64,000 bases of DNA from Perspicuibacillus lycopersici (GCF_025660475.1 NZ_JAOUSF010000001.1:806001-870000); one strand, 5' to 3'; positions 27,400 to 37,491 are shown, numbered from the stretch's first letter. Numbers and translations are program-made. Notes: generated from the sequence alone by a model not told the origin.

Positions 27400-28023
27400 T
27401 TATATTTCTCCTTCAGAAAAAGTTCTACTTAGTGATGAAAATAATAGGTAAGAGGAGACTGCACCAGGATCAAGATGGCCAATCGATCGTTTGCCTAAGT
27501 AGGCTGCTCGTCCTTTTTTTGCCTCAATATCCTTTGTTGCTTCCATCTTTTCTTTCGCTAAATCGGCAAGCTGCTTACCGGTAACCTGCTCATGATTTTT
27601 CAAAAATTCCACTACTGGTTCCCATACATCAATCATTGTTTTATCCCCAAGCTGGGCTTTGCCTCGCATTTTTAAGCCATTTAAGGCAGCCTGCAATCCT
27701 TCTGAAAATTCGGATTGTGTTGCTTTGCTTTTATCCTTTAATGCCATCGATAGTCGCATAAAAGCGGTTCCATATAGTGGGCCAGAAGCTCCGCCAACCT
27801 TTGATAATAATGTCATGCCGACATCTTTAAAGAGTGATGCTAAATCATTGTAGTTCGCAGTGTTTAGCTTAAGGGAAACTTCTTGAAAGCCTCTTGCCAT
27901 GTTTAAGCCATGGTCGCCATCCCCGATTGCTTGATCGAGATCTGTTAAATATTCTTTATTTGCTTGTATTTCTTCATTTACGAAATGCAACCATTTAATT
28001 GCCGTTTCCACTGTTAATGTCAT
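27400..28023 (-). CDS. dhaL: DhaL, ADP-binding subunit of dihydroxyacetone kinase
   Basis: 207 residues. The nucleotide and magnesium site is in YLTDLDQAIGDGDHGLNMARGF; the GGASGPLYGTAFMR segment and the end motif AYLGKRSIGHLDPGA are typical. It carries tightly bound ADP, which is rephosphorylated by DhaM and donates phosphate to dihydroxyacetone on DhaK. GGGGAGG precedes ATG 28023. A spacer of about 180 bases separates it from dhaK; part of this spacer resembles the dispersed repeat at 46.9 kb. Confidence 0.95.
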   Translation of the reverse strand: MTLTVETAIKWLHFVNEEIQANKEYLTDLDQAIGDGDHGLNMARGFQEVSLKLNTANYNDLASLFKDVGMTLLSKVGGASGPLYGTAFMRLSMALKDKSKATQSEFSEGLQAALNGLKMRGKAQLGDKTMIDVWEPVVEFLKNHEQVTGKQLADLAKEKMEATKDIEAKKGRAAYLGKRSIGHLDPGAVSSYLLFSSLSRTFSEGEI

Positions 28024-28206
28024 TTGTTCCTCCCCTTGTTTTTATTTATTTTGTAGTTTTCTTATAGATTGTAGTTATTAGTAGCCCGCAGACTGAGTAT
28101 ACTCCGCGCATCCATTCGGGCGATCGGGAGTCTACGTGTAATCATCTATTCAGCAATTCATATAATATTTCCTATTTAATAACAGCGATCTTTAAGAACT
28201 TATGCT

Positions 28207-29202
28207 TTATTTTTTATAAGCAATTGCTTCTGCCTTGGCGTCAAATAGCTCTTGTAGTTGTTGATCGAGTTTTAATATCGTGACGGAGCAGCCGGCCATT
28301 TCTAGTGATGTCATGTAATTTCCGACAAGTGTTTCATGCACATGGATAGATTTTTCCTTTAGTAGTTGTGCTACTTTGCGGTTTACAATATATAATTCCA
28401 TTACAGGTGTGCCACCAAGTCCATTGACCATGAGGACAACCTGATCATTACTCTCAAGCTTTAAATCTTCTAAAACCTTATTTGTTAACGTTTCTGCAAC
28501 ACTATCTGCTGATTGAATTTCACTTTTCTCAATGCCTGGCTCCCCGTGAATTCCCATACCAATTTCCATTTCATTTTCTCCTAAATGAAAACCTGGTTTT
28601 CCTGCAGCCGGAATCGTACAAGGGGTTAATGCCATTCCCATGGAGCGTACATTTGCAATCACTTTGTTCGCAACCGCTTCCACTTCTGCTAATGAAGCAC
28701 CTGAATCTGCCATTGCACCAGCAATTTTATGCACTAGAACCGTTCCAGCAATCCCACGGCGACCGGTTGTGTAGGTGCTATCCTCCACAGCGACATCATC
28801 GTTCACAACTACTTTAGCCACTTGGATACCTTCTGCTTCTGCCATCTCTGCTGCCATTTCAAAGTTCATAATATCCCCAGTATAATTTTTAATGATTAAT
28901 AGAACCCCTTTTCCACTATCCACTGCTTTAATCGCTTCATATACTTGGTCGGGTGTTGGGGAGGTAAATACTTCACCACACACTGCTGCATCAAGCATCC
29001 CTTTTCCGACATATCCTGCATGGGCAGGCTCATGTCCACTACCACCGCCACTAACTAACCCTACCTTTCCTTGTACTGGGGCATCCTTTCTAGCCAATAC
29101 GGTAGTGCCAGGAATTCGTTTTAGTTGCTCTGGATGTGCCTCGAGCATTCCTTCCATCATTTCGATTACTACTTGATTTGGATCATTGACTAGTTTTTTC
29201 AT
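28207..29202 (-). CDS. dhaK: DhaK, dihydroxyacetone-binding subunit
   Basis: 331 residues. The substrate forms a hemiaminal with a conserved His; the GGGSGHEPAHAGYVG segment, the VVNDDVAVEDSTYTTGRRGIAGT stretch (in parts) and MGIHGEPG are diagnostic. ATG 29202 is the start, 7-8 bases from GGGAGG; the longer frame opens at a TTG inside that site. Together with DhaL and DhaM it converts dihydroxyacetone to its phosphate using PEP. It lies between glpD and glpFK, which links dihydroxyacetone use to glycerol use. Confidence 0.95.
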   Translation of the reverse strand: MKKLVNDPNQVVIEMMEGMLEAHPEQLKRIPGTTVLARKDAPVQGKVGLVSGGGSGHEPAHAGYVGKGMLDAAVCGEVFTSPTPDQVYEAIKAVDSGKGVLLIIKNYTGDIMNFEMAAEMAEAEGIQVAKVVVNDDVAVEDSTYTTGRRGIAGTVLVHKIAGAMADSGASLAEVEAVANKVIANVRSMGMALTPCTIPAAGKPGFHLGENEMEIGMGIHGEPGIEKSEIQSADSVAETLTNKVLEDLKLESNDQVVLMVNGLGGTPVMELYIVNRKVAQLLKEKSIHVHETLVGNYMTSLEMAGCSVTILKLDQQLQELFDAKAEAIAYKK

Positions 29203-29440
29203 TGCATTGCCTCCCAAAAGTTTCTTAATTTTTATTTAACAAATTCGATAGGCTTCCTGTTTGTTATTTGGTAAATATTGGATGTTACTATGGAGGATTT
29301 TTAGATAAATTTTTACATGCAATCTGTACATGTTTTTTATCCATCATACACACAAGGAGAAATTTCTGGGAGCCTGTTATCCTTAGTTCCTCCAAAGTAG
29401 CATCCGTCAATTGGTAAAGCTATCGAATGATGTTATTCGA

Positions 29441-31111
29441 TTATTTTTGTTCGTCAACAGGTACAGTAGCATCTAAAATTGCTTGGTCTAATTCTTCTAT
29501 ATATTTATTCTTTTCTTCTTCCTTCCATTCCAAAATTACTGCCATCTTTTCAATAATTGGTGTTTTCCATTGACGGACCCAATCAATCGCAAAGAATAAT
29601 GCACCTGTTCGGCGAATAAAGAAGTCAGTAGGCTTGACAATCATTTCATTGTCTAGCGCATACATGAATTGTGCATACACCATTGGTGGCAATGTTTCTG
29701 CTTCAGATGCTTGACACTCCTGTGCATATTGGAACAATTGATTGACATTGCTTCCATATTTCCTAGCAAGCTGTTTTCCTTCTTCTTTTGTAAGACCATA
29801 TTGCTTCGCCTCTTCAGCTTTTAATTCAACAAATTTTTCCAGATTACTGGAACCGCCAATTTCTCCTCCAGAGATTGGCAAGTGCAATGTTTGGCCAGGC
29901 TTAAATGTACGTCCTGTTTTTTCCTGAAGCTGTTTACTTACAAGATTGACAACATCCTCTGCCATTTTCCGATAGCCTGTTAATTTTCCACCTGCGATGG
30001 TTATTAGCCCACTCTCTCCTGTCCAGATTTCATCCTTTCGGGAAATTTCTGAAGGATCCTTTCCTTCTTCATAAATGAGTGGTCGTACACCTGCCCAGCT
30101 CGATTCGACATCATCCTTTGTTACTTTAACATCAGGGAACATAAAATGAATCGCTTCAATTATATAATCACGGTCTGCAGCATTCATTTTCGGTGATGTT
30201 TTATCTTGATCAAAAAACGTATCAGTTGTCCCTACATATGTCTTTCCTTCACGAGGAATCGCAAATACCATCCGACCATCTGGTGTATCAAAATAAACAG
30301 CCTGTTTCAATGGGAACACCGACTGATCAAAGACAAGATGGATACCTTTCGTTAACCGTAATTGCTTATTATTTTTCGCATAATCAAGGCTACGTACATC
30401 ATCGACCCATGGACCTGCTGCATTGACAAATTTTGTTGCTTTTACCTCATATGTTTCTCCTGTTAACATATCGCGGATTACGACGCCAACAATTTTTTTC
30501 GCATCATTATATATAAATTTTTCTGCTTTTGTATAGTTGATTGCGGTAGCACCTTTTTCAACGGCACCCTTTAATACTTCAATTGTCAGTCTCGCATCAT
30601 CGGTTTTATATTCTACATAATAGCCGCCGCCTTTTAAGCCTTGTTTTTTCACAAGTGGTTCTTTCTTTAATGTTTCCTCAGCAGATAACATTGAACGACG
30701 TTCCGATTTTTTTACTTGCGCAAGAAAATCATATACCTTTAAGCCGATGGATGTCGTAAATGGTCCAAATGTTCCACCACTATGAAACGGAAGCAGCATC
30801 CATTCTGGTGTTGTGACATGGGGGCCATTTTCATAAACGATTGCCCGCTCCCTGCCAGTTTCTTTAACGATGCCGATTTCAAATTGTTTTAAGTAACGAA
30901 GTCCACCGTGTACAAGCTTTGTCGAGCGACTGGACGTACCAGCGGCAAAGTCTTGCATTTCTACAAGTGCTACCTTCATCCCACGGGTAACTGCATCGAA
31001 TGCAATACCTGCACCGGTAATGCCACCTCCAATAATAAATAAATCGTAATTCTCGTTAGCCATTTCTGTTAAAATATTCGAACGGTTTTTTCCGGAAAGC
31101 TGAATAGTCAT
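29441..31111 (-). CDS. glpD: Aerobic glycerol-3-phosphate dehydrogenase
   Basis: 556 residues. An FAD-binding Rossmann motif lies at the N-terminus ([23 protein letters not shown]), followed by the [17 protein letters not shown] signature. The C-terminal cap domain is the normal GlpD type. It oxidises glycerol-3-phosphate to dihydroxyacetone phosphate at the membrane. The start is ATG 31111, next to GAGGAG, rather than the frame's first codon at 31147. A terminator hairpin lies in the leader, as expected for GlpP-controlled glpD. Confidence 0.96.
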   Translation of the reverse strand: MTIQLSGKNRSNILTEMANENYDLFIIGGGITGAGIAFDAVTRGMKVALVEMQDFAAGTSSRSTKLVHGGLRYLKQFEIGIVKETGRERAIVYENGPHVTTPEWMLLPFHSGGTFGPFTTSIGLKVYDFLAQVKKSERRSMLSAEETLKKEPLVKKQGLKGGGYYVEYKTDDARLTIEVLKGAVEKGATAINYTKAEKFIYNDAKKIVGVVIRDMLTGETYEVKATKFVNAAGPWVDDVRSLDYAKNNKQLRLTKGIHLVFDQSVFPLKQAVYFDTPDGRMVFAIPREGKTYVGTTDTFFDQDKTSPKMNAADRDYIIEAIHFMFPDVKVTKDDVESSWAGVRPLIYEEGKDPSEISRKDEIWTGESGLITIAGGKLTGYRKMAEDVVNLVSKQLQEKTGRTFKPGQTLHLPISGGEIGGSSNLEKFVELKAEEAKQYGLTKEEGKQLARKYGSNVNQLFQYAQECQASEAETLPPMVYAQFMYALDNEMIVKPTDFFIRRTGALFFAIDWVRQWKTPIIEKMAVILEWKEEEKNKYIEELDQAILDATVPVDEQK

Positions 31112-31195
31112 GATTATCTTCTCCTCTATTCCTATATTTTCCACCAAGATAAGTATTCCTGATAAATCATCTATCTATTACAATGGCTGAAGTAT

Positions 31196-31253
31196 ACAAA
31201 AAGAGACCACAACAATCACTTTAGTAAACAACTAAAATGTTGCGTGGTCTCTC
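31196..31253 (-). terminator. Leader terminator of glpD, probable GlpP target
   Basis: On the reverse strand AGAGACCAC ... GTGGTCTCT form the outer stem, with an inner CAACA/TGTTG-type pairing around TTTAGTTGTTTACTAAA, followed by TTTTTG. It is located between glpP and glpD, like the antitermination site before B. subtilis glpD. Confidence 0.82.
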
Positions 31254-31342
31254 CAAATCTCCAACCGAACTATTAACTTGATTTCATTATAACAAATAGT
31301 TTCTCATATTGCCACTATAAAAATGAAAGCGAATAACTTTTT

Positions 31343-31897
31343 TTACTTCATGATATCCCATAATTGAGTATTCGACGTAGTAATCGCCGATGCACCGTAT
31401 TGAAGTGCTAACTCAATCTCCTCTGCTGTCTCAATCAAACCACCAGCAAAAATAATTTTTCCCGTTTCTTTTTTTATTTTCGTTATTACCTTTGGAATAA
31501 GTCCTGGCAAAACCTCAATAATATCCGGTTCTGTTTTTTTTACCAAATGAATACTTTTATTCAACGCATTGGAATCAATAATAAACGCTCGCTGGGTTGC
31601 AACAATGCCCTTTTGCTTAGCAGTAGCAATTACCCCGCCTTTCGTAGAAATTAATCCATACGGTTTAAATTCTTGACAAATAAATTCGGTAGCCGCCTCA
31701 TTATGTGCCAGACCATCGATTAAGTCGACATGGATAAACAGTTGTTTTCCTTGTCGATTTGCATATTCAATCACACCTTTTACCCGACTAATATGAACTT
31801 CAAGTAAAACTCCATAAGTATAAGGGGAATTTAAAAATTTCTCAAAATCCTTCATCGACCGAATCGCAGGTAAGATCTTCTGTCCATGATATGTCAT
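31343..31897 (-). CDS. glpP: Glycerol-3-phosphate-responsive antiterminator GlpP
   Basis: About 184 residues. Typical motifs are KILPAIRSMKDFEKFL, LLEVHISRVKGVIEYA, FIHVDLIDGLAHNE and the closing IIFAGGLIETAEEIELALQYGASAITTSN, a TIM-barrel-like phosphate site. The start ATG 31897 is chosen because it follows GGTGGTGA and matches the family start, although the frame opens 48 bases earlier. GlpP binds leader RNA with glycerol-3-phosphate and prevents termination; two candidate leader hairpins are in this window. Confidence 0.93.
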   Translation of the reverse strand: MTYHGQKILPAIRSMKDFEKFLNSPYTYGVLLEVHISRVKGVIEYANRQGKQLFIHVDLIDGLAHNEAATEFICQEFKPYGLISTKGGVIATAKQKGIVATQRAFIIDSNALNKSIHLVKKTEPDIIEVLPGLIPKVITKIKKETGKIIFAGGLIETAEEIELALQYGASAITTSNTQLWDIMK

Positions 31898-32171
31898 TTT
31901 ATCACCACCAACTAGTGCAACAATTTCAGCTAATATTGGGTTCATAAAAGCCCAAGTTTTTTAAATGCCTTTAAAGACTCCCAAATGTAAATAATCCATT
32001 AATTGATAAAATGGTATACTTTTTCCATATCAATATTTTACCATATTCTATTATAATCATTTACATTATTTAGATTATGCTAACGTGGCATGAGATATCA
32101 CGGTATGGAATAAATCCTTTACTTAGATTTTTCCAGAAGAACTATTTTTTCGCTACCGAGTAAAGTAAATT

Positions 32172-33029
32172 CTATCCATCCTTCCGTGACATTTTCCATA
32201 AGGAGAGAAGAAAGAATAAAATCCCAATGATTAACAAATACAAAATACTTTGCCACCATAATATGACATGACCCCCGATTTCAAATTGAGATCCCATCAA
32301 TAAGCGGAAATCGTCGACAGTAGTCTCTGGTACACCTGCAAAAACGGATTGCTCAATCGGATGCATCATGACATCACGAATGAGCATGGCAGCATGTGAT
32401 GGCGGGAATAGCTTCACAATGAACTGGACAGCTTCTGGTAAACTCCCAATCGGTATATAAATTCCCGTTAAAAAACCAATTAATGTTCCAACGATCGTGG
32501 CTGCAGCCGAAAATGCGTTACTGCTTTTGAAAAAGCTCACTAGGAAGTAAATAACAAAGACAAATGCAAAATCATAAAGAAGGATGATTCCCAACACCTT
32601 TGCTAAGGCAGACAACGTAATCAGTTCGCCACCATTTACCATAATATATATTTCTGCAAAAGTTAACGTGACGAGTGTCATTATAAAACTGATGATAAAG
32701 CTACTAAAAATATAGCCCGCTGCTAAACTGCTTCTCTTGATCGGGGATGCAGCAAAGTCTTTATATATCTTTAATTTTTTATCCTCCACCATACTCGCCA
32801 TCGCACCTAATGCTGTTGTTATCGGTGCGACTGCAATAACTCCTGCCATAATCCAGGAGTCCATTAATATCCCTGCATCCTCACTCATTTCTTTCAAATT
32901 ACTTTTCATGACATCCCCTAAAAACAGTAAATACAGACCAATAATAATCAGTACACTGAGAAGGGAAAAAAATACACTAGCCTTATCACGGAAAAATAAC
33001 AATAAATTTCTTTTTATTAAATATCTCAT
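32172..33029 (-). CDS. ABC-2 type exporter permease
   Basis: 285 residues with about six hydrophobic helices, beginning RYLIKRNLLLFFRDKASVFFSLLSV, a usual ABC-2 permease start. It overlaps the end of the ATPase gene by 4 bases (ATGA), so the two form one exporter. Targets for this DrrAB/YadGH-like class include drugs and lipids; the substrate is unknown. Confidence 0.9.
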   Translation of the reverse strand: MRYLIKRNLLLFFRDKASVFFSLLSVLIIIGLYLLFLGDVMKSNLKEMSEDAGILMDSWIMAGVIAVAPITTALGAMASMVEDKKLKIYKDFAASPIKRSSLAAGYIFSSFIISFIMTLVTLTFAEIYIMVNGGELITLSALAKVLGIILLYDFAFVFVIYFLVSFFKSSNAFSAAATIVGTLIGFLTGIYIPIGSLPEAVQFIVKLFPPSHAAMLIRDVMMHPIEQSVFAGVPETTVDDFRLLMGSQFEIGGHVILWWQSILYLLIIGILFFLLSLWKMSRKDG

Positions 33030-33940
33030 TCTCTTAACCCTCTCCCAGTAATCGTCAGAAACGCATCATCCATCGTCCCTTGCACTACTTGAAACCCTTT
33101 GATTGCTCCCTTGCATTGCTCCAAAATTGGTAGTGCCTCCATAGTCGATGCTAATTTAATCGTTAAAGTATCTGATTTTCGTTCATATTCATATTCTGCT
33201 TGTTCAATAATCTCGATTAGTTTATCAATATCAGATCCGTAGATTTCTAGATAATCTGATGTATATTTATCTTTTAACTGTGACGGGGTACCTTTTGCAA
33301 CAATTTCCCCGTTGTCAATCACCACTACATAATCTGCCTTTGCCGCTTCTTCCATATAATGGGTAGTAAGCATTACCGTCATCCCGGTTTCCTTTTGAAT
33401 TTGACGAATTGTTTCCCACACCCGCTGTCTTGTTTGCGGATCTAGTCCAGTGGTTGGCTCATCAAGAATCAAAATTTTCGGCTGATTAATTAATGCCCGG
33501 GCAATATCCGCTCGCCTTCTTTGACCACCAGATAATTTCCCATAAGGCTGATGGAGAAAGCTCCGAACCTCTGTATGATCAATGGCATATTCCAATCGTT
33601 CCTTTAATTCACTTCCCGTTAACCCGTAAAGACTCCCTCTACACTCTAAATTTTCTTTCACCGTTAATAAGTCATCAAGAAGACTGTTTTGAAAAACAAT
33701 CCCTAGCTCTGCTCGAATTTTACTATCATCCGTACCAATTTGATAACCATCTATGAAAATAGTCCCTCCATCTGCTTTTAATAAGGTACTAATAATATCA
33801 ATAGTAGTCGATTTCCCAGCCCCGTTTGGTCCTAAAAAAGCAAAAAGTGATCCCTCTTCCACATAAAAATCAATGCCTTTTACAGCTTCTATCCTACCGT
33901 ACGATTTTTTTAGACCGGATACTTCTATTAATTTGTTCAT
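33026..33940 (-). CDS. ABC-2 exporter ATP-binding protein
   Basis: 304 residues. Walker A is GPNGAGKST (near residue 38), the signature is LSGGQRRR, Walker B is ILILDEPTTGLD, and the switch His is in TTHYMEEA. A C-terminal DrrA-type domain of about 80 residues follows. AAGGAG precedes ATG 33940. It pairs with the overlapping permease. No regulator lies next to it. Confidence 0.93.
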   Translation of the reverse strand: MNKLIEVSGLKKSYGRIEAVKGIDFYVEEGSLFAFLGPNGAGKSTTIDIISTLLKADGGTIFIDGYQIGTDDSKIRAELGIVFQNSLLDDLLTVKENLECRGSLYGLTGSELKERLEYAIDHTEVRSFLHQPYGKLSGGQRRRADIARALINQPKILILDEPTTGLDPQTRQRVWETIRQIQKETGMTVMLTTHYMEEAAKADYVVVIDNGEIVAKGTPSQLKDKYTSDYLEIYGSDIDKLIEIIEQAEYEYERKSDTLTIKLASTMEALPILEQCKGAIKGFQVVQGTMDDAFLTITGRGLRE

Positions 33941-34344
33941 ATGTAATGTACTCCTTAATAATTTATTGAAAGACTGTTACCTAAACGATATTCACCACTA
34001 GCGATAACACAAAATCCACTTTAATTATAGCAGAAGTTTTAATATATAAATGTAAATTTTTAGTTAATAACAAATAGTCAGAAATATAGAAATGATATGT
34101 AATTCCATAAATAGTTTGATTACTACTAAAAATTCTCGTAGTAAAACATTCAAAACAAAATGTAATACCTTTAAAGCTTCTTCAAAAAATAGTTTTATTG
34201 CTCTTCAACTAGATTTTTTTACTATAGTCTACAATATTTTCATTGATTCGTTTCGCGGTATAAACTATATTATTATAATAATATAGTTATCTGAAACATA
34301 AAGTATTTTACTTTTAAAAAAGGAAATAGAATTGAGGGATTTAA
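33941..34344. other. Intergenic region with 26-bp perfect palindrome
   Basis: About 400 AT-rich bases between two divergent genes with no convincing gene; a 64-codon frame at 34092-34286 has no ribosome site. At 34263-34288 there is a perfect 26-bp palindrome (AACTATATTATTA and its complement) 57 bases before the lipoprotein start, which could be an operator or a hairpin in the leader. Confidence 0.55.
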
Positions 34345-35127
34345 TTGGTACAGCACTTGTTTAAGTTAGTATCCATAATTATCTTTTGCATTATCTTAAA
34401 TGGTTGTGACGGTGGTTTTACTACAGAAAACATCGACAAAATGATTTCTGATATCTCTAATAATGAAAAACTTAGTAAATATGTAGTCTCTATAGAAGCT
34501 GTAGAAACGGAAAGAGGAGAATCTGGAAAAGAACCTTATTATTGGTATGATATTAATGGGAAATTAAATGACTCCTTTGATCAACTATCTACTAAGGAGC
34601 AATATACTATTTTTGCAAACATAGTGGAATTAATGCAAAAAAACGGTGGGGAAATTTCTGGAGACAGTGAATTTTATTGTGGAAAAGAGATTGATTGCTA
34701 TATCGGGAGAGTTGATTTAACTACCTCTAACCATTCCTATGGAGTAGAATATTATCCAAATAGTACTTCTGATTTATTTTGGGCAGATGATGAAATCGTC
34801 TTTGATAATAGTGCAGCAGACGGAATATATATTGATCCTCTAGCAGATAACAATACTGAAAAATCTGGAGACGAAGAACAGACATCTTTAGATGCTCAAA
34901 CTGCCACTGGTTCAGATTGGGTAACGTTAGAATACGAGGAAAAATTCTCTCTTCTATCAGAAGCCCTTGCGAATATGGCTGAAGCCGGTGATTTAAAAGT
35001 TAGTGCCGATGCAGATTGGTTTATAAATGCTTTAGATTCATATTGGGATGGCTCGCCTACTACAGAAAGTGTCATTGAAATTATGGCAATAACTGGGGTA
35101 GCTGGTGGAGTCATTGAAGAAAAATAA
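34345..35127 (+). CDS. Putative lipoprotein, unknown function
   Basis: 260 residues, not recognised. The N-terminus is a lipoprotein signal with the lipobox LNGC (Cys at about residue 21), so the mature protein should be on the outer membrane face. The rest is acidic, rich in Asp, Glu, Ser and Thr, with two cysteines in FYCGKEIDCYIG that may pair, and a more helical C-terminal domain from about residue 190. Translation starts at TTG 34345, 7 bases after GAGGGA. It is monocistronic, with a terminator right behind. Confidence 0.75.
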   Translation: MVQHLFKLVSIIIFCIILNGCDGGFTTENIDKMISDISNNEKLSKYVVSIEAVETERGESGKEPYYWYDINGKLNDSFDQLSTKEQYTIFANIVELMQKNGGEISGDSEFYCGKEIDCYIGRVDLTTSNHSYGVEYYPNSTSDLFWADDEIVFDNSAADGIYIDPLADNNTEKSGDEEQTSLDAQTATGSDWVTLEYEEKFSLLSEALANMAEAGDLKVSADADWFINALDSYWDGSPTTESVIEIMAITGVAGGVIEEK

Positions 35128-35148
35128 ATATACAGGTAGAATCAATCA

Positions 35149-35180
35149 AATCCCCTTTCATGAAAATGAAAGGGGATTTT
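35149..35180. terminator. Bidirectional terminator between lipoprotein and SASP-like gene
   Basis: AATCCCCTTTCAT pairs with ATGAAAGGGGATT around a short loop, with T-rich flanks both ways. It separates two convergent genes. Confidence 0.9.
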
Positions 35181-35184
35181 GAAT

Positions 35185-35550
35185 TTAGCTAAAGGTATTT
35201 CCGCCATCATTAGCGTTTTGTGCAGATTGTTGATTTTGCTGTCTAACTTCTTCCGCATTTGTTCCTGCAAAACCTGGTTGGAAAACAGATTGTGTACCAG
35301 TCATTTGGTTACTAGCTGCTGATGATTGAAATCCTTGTTGTGATTGGCTTTGCTGTTGATATTGCTGAAGCAATTGTTGAATTTGTTGAAGCTTTTGAGC
35401 TGCAGTATCTTCTAATTGAGCCATTTGCTGTTGTTGCTGTGCACTAAGCTCTTGCCCTTGTAATGTTTGTGCATTTACAGACTCCTGTTGTTGTAATTGA
35501 CCAGCAAGTTGAGTAATTTGATTAAGAATTTGTTGGGCATTTTTCGCCAT
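35185..35550 (-). CDS. Gamma-type small acid-soluble spore protein-like, Gln-rich
   Basis: 121 residues. The C-terminal third contains FAGTNAEEVRQQNQQSAQ, which matches the repeat of gamma-type SASP (SspE), a spore amino-acid store. The first 75 residues are a Gln-rich, probably helical segment (QQQQQ runs and Leu heptads) not found in classic SspE. The start ATG 35550 is chosen for its AAGGAG site; the longer frame would add 18 residues without one. Composition fits a forespore protein. No sigma-G promoter was verified. The protein marks the organism as a spore former. Confidence 0.7.
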   Translation of the reverse strand: MAKNAQQILNQITQLAGQLQQQESVNAQTLQGQELSAQQQQQMAQLEDTAAQKLQQIQQLLQQYQQQSQSQQGFQSSAASNQMTGTQSVFQPGFAGTNAEEVRQQNQQSAQNANDGGNTFS

Positions 35551-35728
35551 GTCTTTAATCTCCTTTTCATAAGATACTACGTTAATTTGCCTATCTTTCC
35601 CCAACTTATTCTCATTATTTTTTTATTTTCGCTGCTTTTTTTATTTTTCATTATTGGATTCAATTCTCACTATAATTTACTCTTATTTTTTTGATTTTTT
35701 AGGACTTATCAAGAAAAAAATAAAATCA

Positions 35729-35867
35729 AAGAGGCTGGGACAAAAGTATTTTTATGTAAGAGAATCCGAACAAAGTTAAGAAGGTAAATTCGCTCCGGAA
35801 ATATACTTCGCTTCCGAATTATTGTTCGTCTTACATTTAAACATCAATTGTTATGTCCCAGCCTCTT
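35729..35867. repeat. Dispersed inverted-repeat element, short copy
   Basis: A 139-bp element bounded by perfect 14-bp inverted repeats, AAGAGGCTGGGACA and TGTCCCAGCCTCTT. The same ends and most of the interior recur at 46856-47093, where an extra 96 or so bases sit in the middle. The element has no gene and could fold into a long hairpin and stop transcription. Confidence 0.88.
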
Positions 35868-35896
35868 ATTATCATACTATAAAATTCAAAATATGA

Positions 35897-37327
35897 TTAA
35901 ATTTCTGCTGTCCGTTCTCTATCTAATCTATCTAGTTCTTCTTGTGATTTTCCTTTTTCTTTTACAAAATAAGCGATAATTAATCCAACAAGTGATAACA
36001 GTGCAACTACTATAAACGCTACATTTGCACCGTAAATATCTGGATTCACAATTGCTCGATTTGCTGCTGATTCCTCAGATGTTGTCATAATCGTCACAAG
36101 AATTGCGGTTCCAACAGATGCAGCAATTTGTTTCATCGTATTATCCATCGCTGCTCCGTGTGGCAGTAATCGAACTGGTAATTGATTTAATCCAGCTGTT
36201 GCAATTGGCATCATGACCATCGATAAACCAAGCATTCTTATGCTGTACATAATCGTCATAAATGCTAAGGAGGTAGAGGTATCTAATCGGATAAATGCAA
36301 AAGATGAGACCGTAACAATTGTTAATCCGATCATTACTAGTTTTTTCGCACCGAATTTATCAAATATTCTCCCCGTAATCGGTGACATTAAGCCAGTAAT
36401 TAATGCCCCTGGTAATAATGCAATTCCCGCTTCAAAAGCAGAAAAATCTCGCATGTTTTGCATGTAAAGTGGAATTAATGTCTCGACGCCAATTAAGCCC
36501 ATAAAGGTAATCATTCCGATAGCAACCGCTAGTGGGAAAATCGAATACGTAAAGACACGGAACTCCAGCATTGGATGTTTTAATTTTAATTGTCTTAAAA
36601 TAAATGCGATAAGCGCTACTGCACCAATACTAAGTGACAGAACCGTCAAGAGTGATGTCCAGCCATTGTTTCCGGCAGAAGTAAACCCGTAAAGAAGTCC
36701 ACCGAATCCAAAGGAAGATAAAATGACGGACAGAATATCTAGTTTTGGCTTCTGCAATTCCGTTACATTTTTTAATGCAAAAAAGGCGACAACTATATCA
36801 ATAATCGCAATAGGCAAAATAATAAAGAATAATACTCGCCAAGAAGAATGCTCTGTTACATATCCAGATAATGCAGGACCAATTGCTGGAGCAAATGAAA
36901 TGACTAAGCCAATTAAGCCCATCGCTGATCCACGTTTATTAACTGGGAAAATCATTAAAAATACTGTCTGCATAAGTGGTAGCATTACCCCTGCACCAGC
37001 AGACTGGATTACCCTCCCAATTAACAGCATGCTAAAATTAGGTGCAACTCCTGCAAAAAGTGTACCTACAGCAAAAACACTCATCGCGGTAATAAATAGC
37101 TGCCTAGTCGTAAACCTCTCTAATAAAAATGCACTAACAGGGATCATAATACCATTCACTAGCATAAAAACGGTTGTCAGCCATTGACCAGTATTCGGTG
37201 TAATCCCCATTTCCTCCATAATTGGAGGGATTGCTGTAATCATTAATGTTTGATTCAATATTGCAATAAACGACCCAGCAAGCAAAAGTGCAACAATCGT
37301 TTTCCGGTTAAATTTTAATTTTTCCAC
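35897..37327 (-). CDS. DHA2-family MFS multidrug efflux transporter
   Basis: 476 residues with 14 predicted hydrophobic helices, the DHA2 (EmrB/QacA) number. The opening MITAIPPIMEEMGI and NTGQWLTTVFMLVNGIMIPVSAFLLERF stretches, the RVIQSAGAGVMLPLMQT motif C region and a conserved Arg in TM4 are typical. It is expected to export lipophilic drugs with proton influx. The start codon is GTG 37327 behind GAGGGG. It stands alone. Confidence 0.9.
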   Translation of the reverse strand: MEKLKFNRKTIVALLLAGSFIAILNQTLMITAIPPIMEEMGITPNTGQWLTTVFMLVNGIMIPVSAFLLERFTTRQLFITAMSVFAVGTLFAGVAPNFSMLLIGRVIQSAGAGVMLPLMQTVFLMIFPVNKRGSAMGLIGLVISFAPAIGPALSGYVTEHSSWRVLFFIILPIAIIDIVVAFFALKNVTELQKPKLDILSVILSSFGFGGLLYGFTSAGNNGWTSLLTVLSLSIGAVALIAFILRQLKLKHPMLEFRVFTYSIFPLAVAIGMITFMGLIGVETLIPLYMQNMRDFSAFEAGIALLPGALITGLMSPITGRIFDKFGAKKLVMIGLTIVTVSSFAFIRLDTSTSLAFMTIMYSIRMLGLSMVMMPIATAGLNQLPVRLLPHGAAMDNTMKQIAASVGTAILVTIMTTSEESAANRAIVNPDIYGANVAFIVVALLSLVGLIIAYFVKEKGKSQEELDRLDRERTAEI

Positions 37328-37491
37328 TTAACATCCCCTCTCTCTACTCTTTACCATTGGTATTTTTATTTGCTTTATAAAGAATACATGATTTGTTAGT
37401 AATAAGCTATTGAAATGATTTAATAAAACTGTAAAGATTATTAAGTTTTAGCACCGGCGTTTTTCTTTTATTTTGATTTCCAATCTTAATG

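Noticed and set aside
31320..31337. cre site before glpD (ATGAAAGCGAATAAC)
   Set aside because: The last two fixed positions of the consensus are wrong and it lies close to the glpP coding end, so it was not called.
34092..34286. 64-codon forward frame before the lipoprotein gene
   Set aside because: Low-complexity residues, no ribosome site, and it runs into the 26-bp palindrome.
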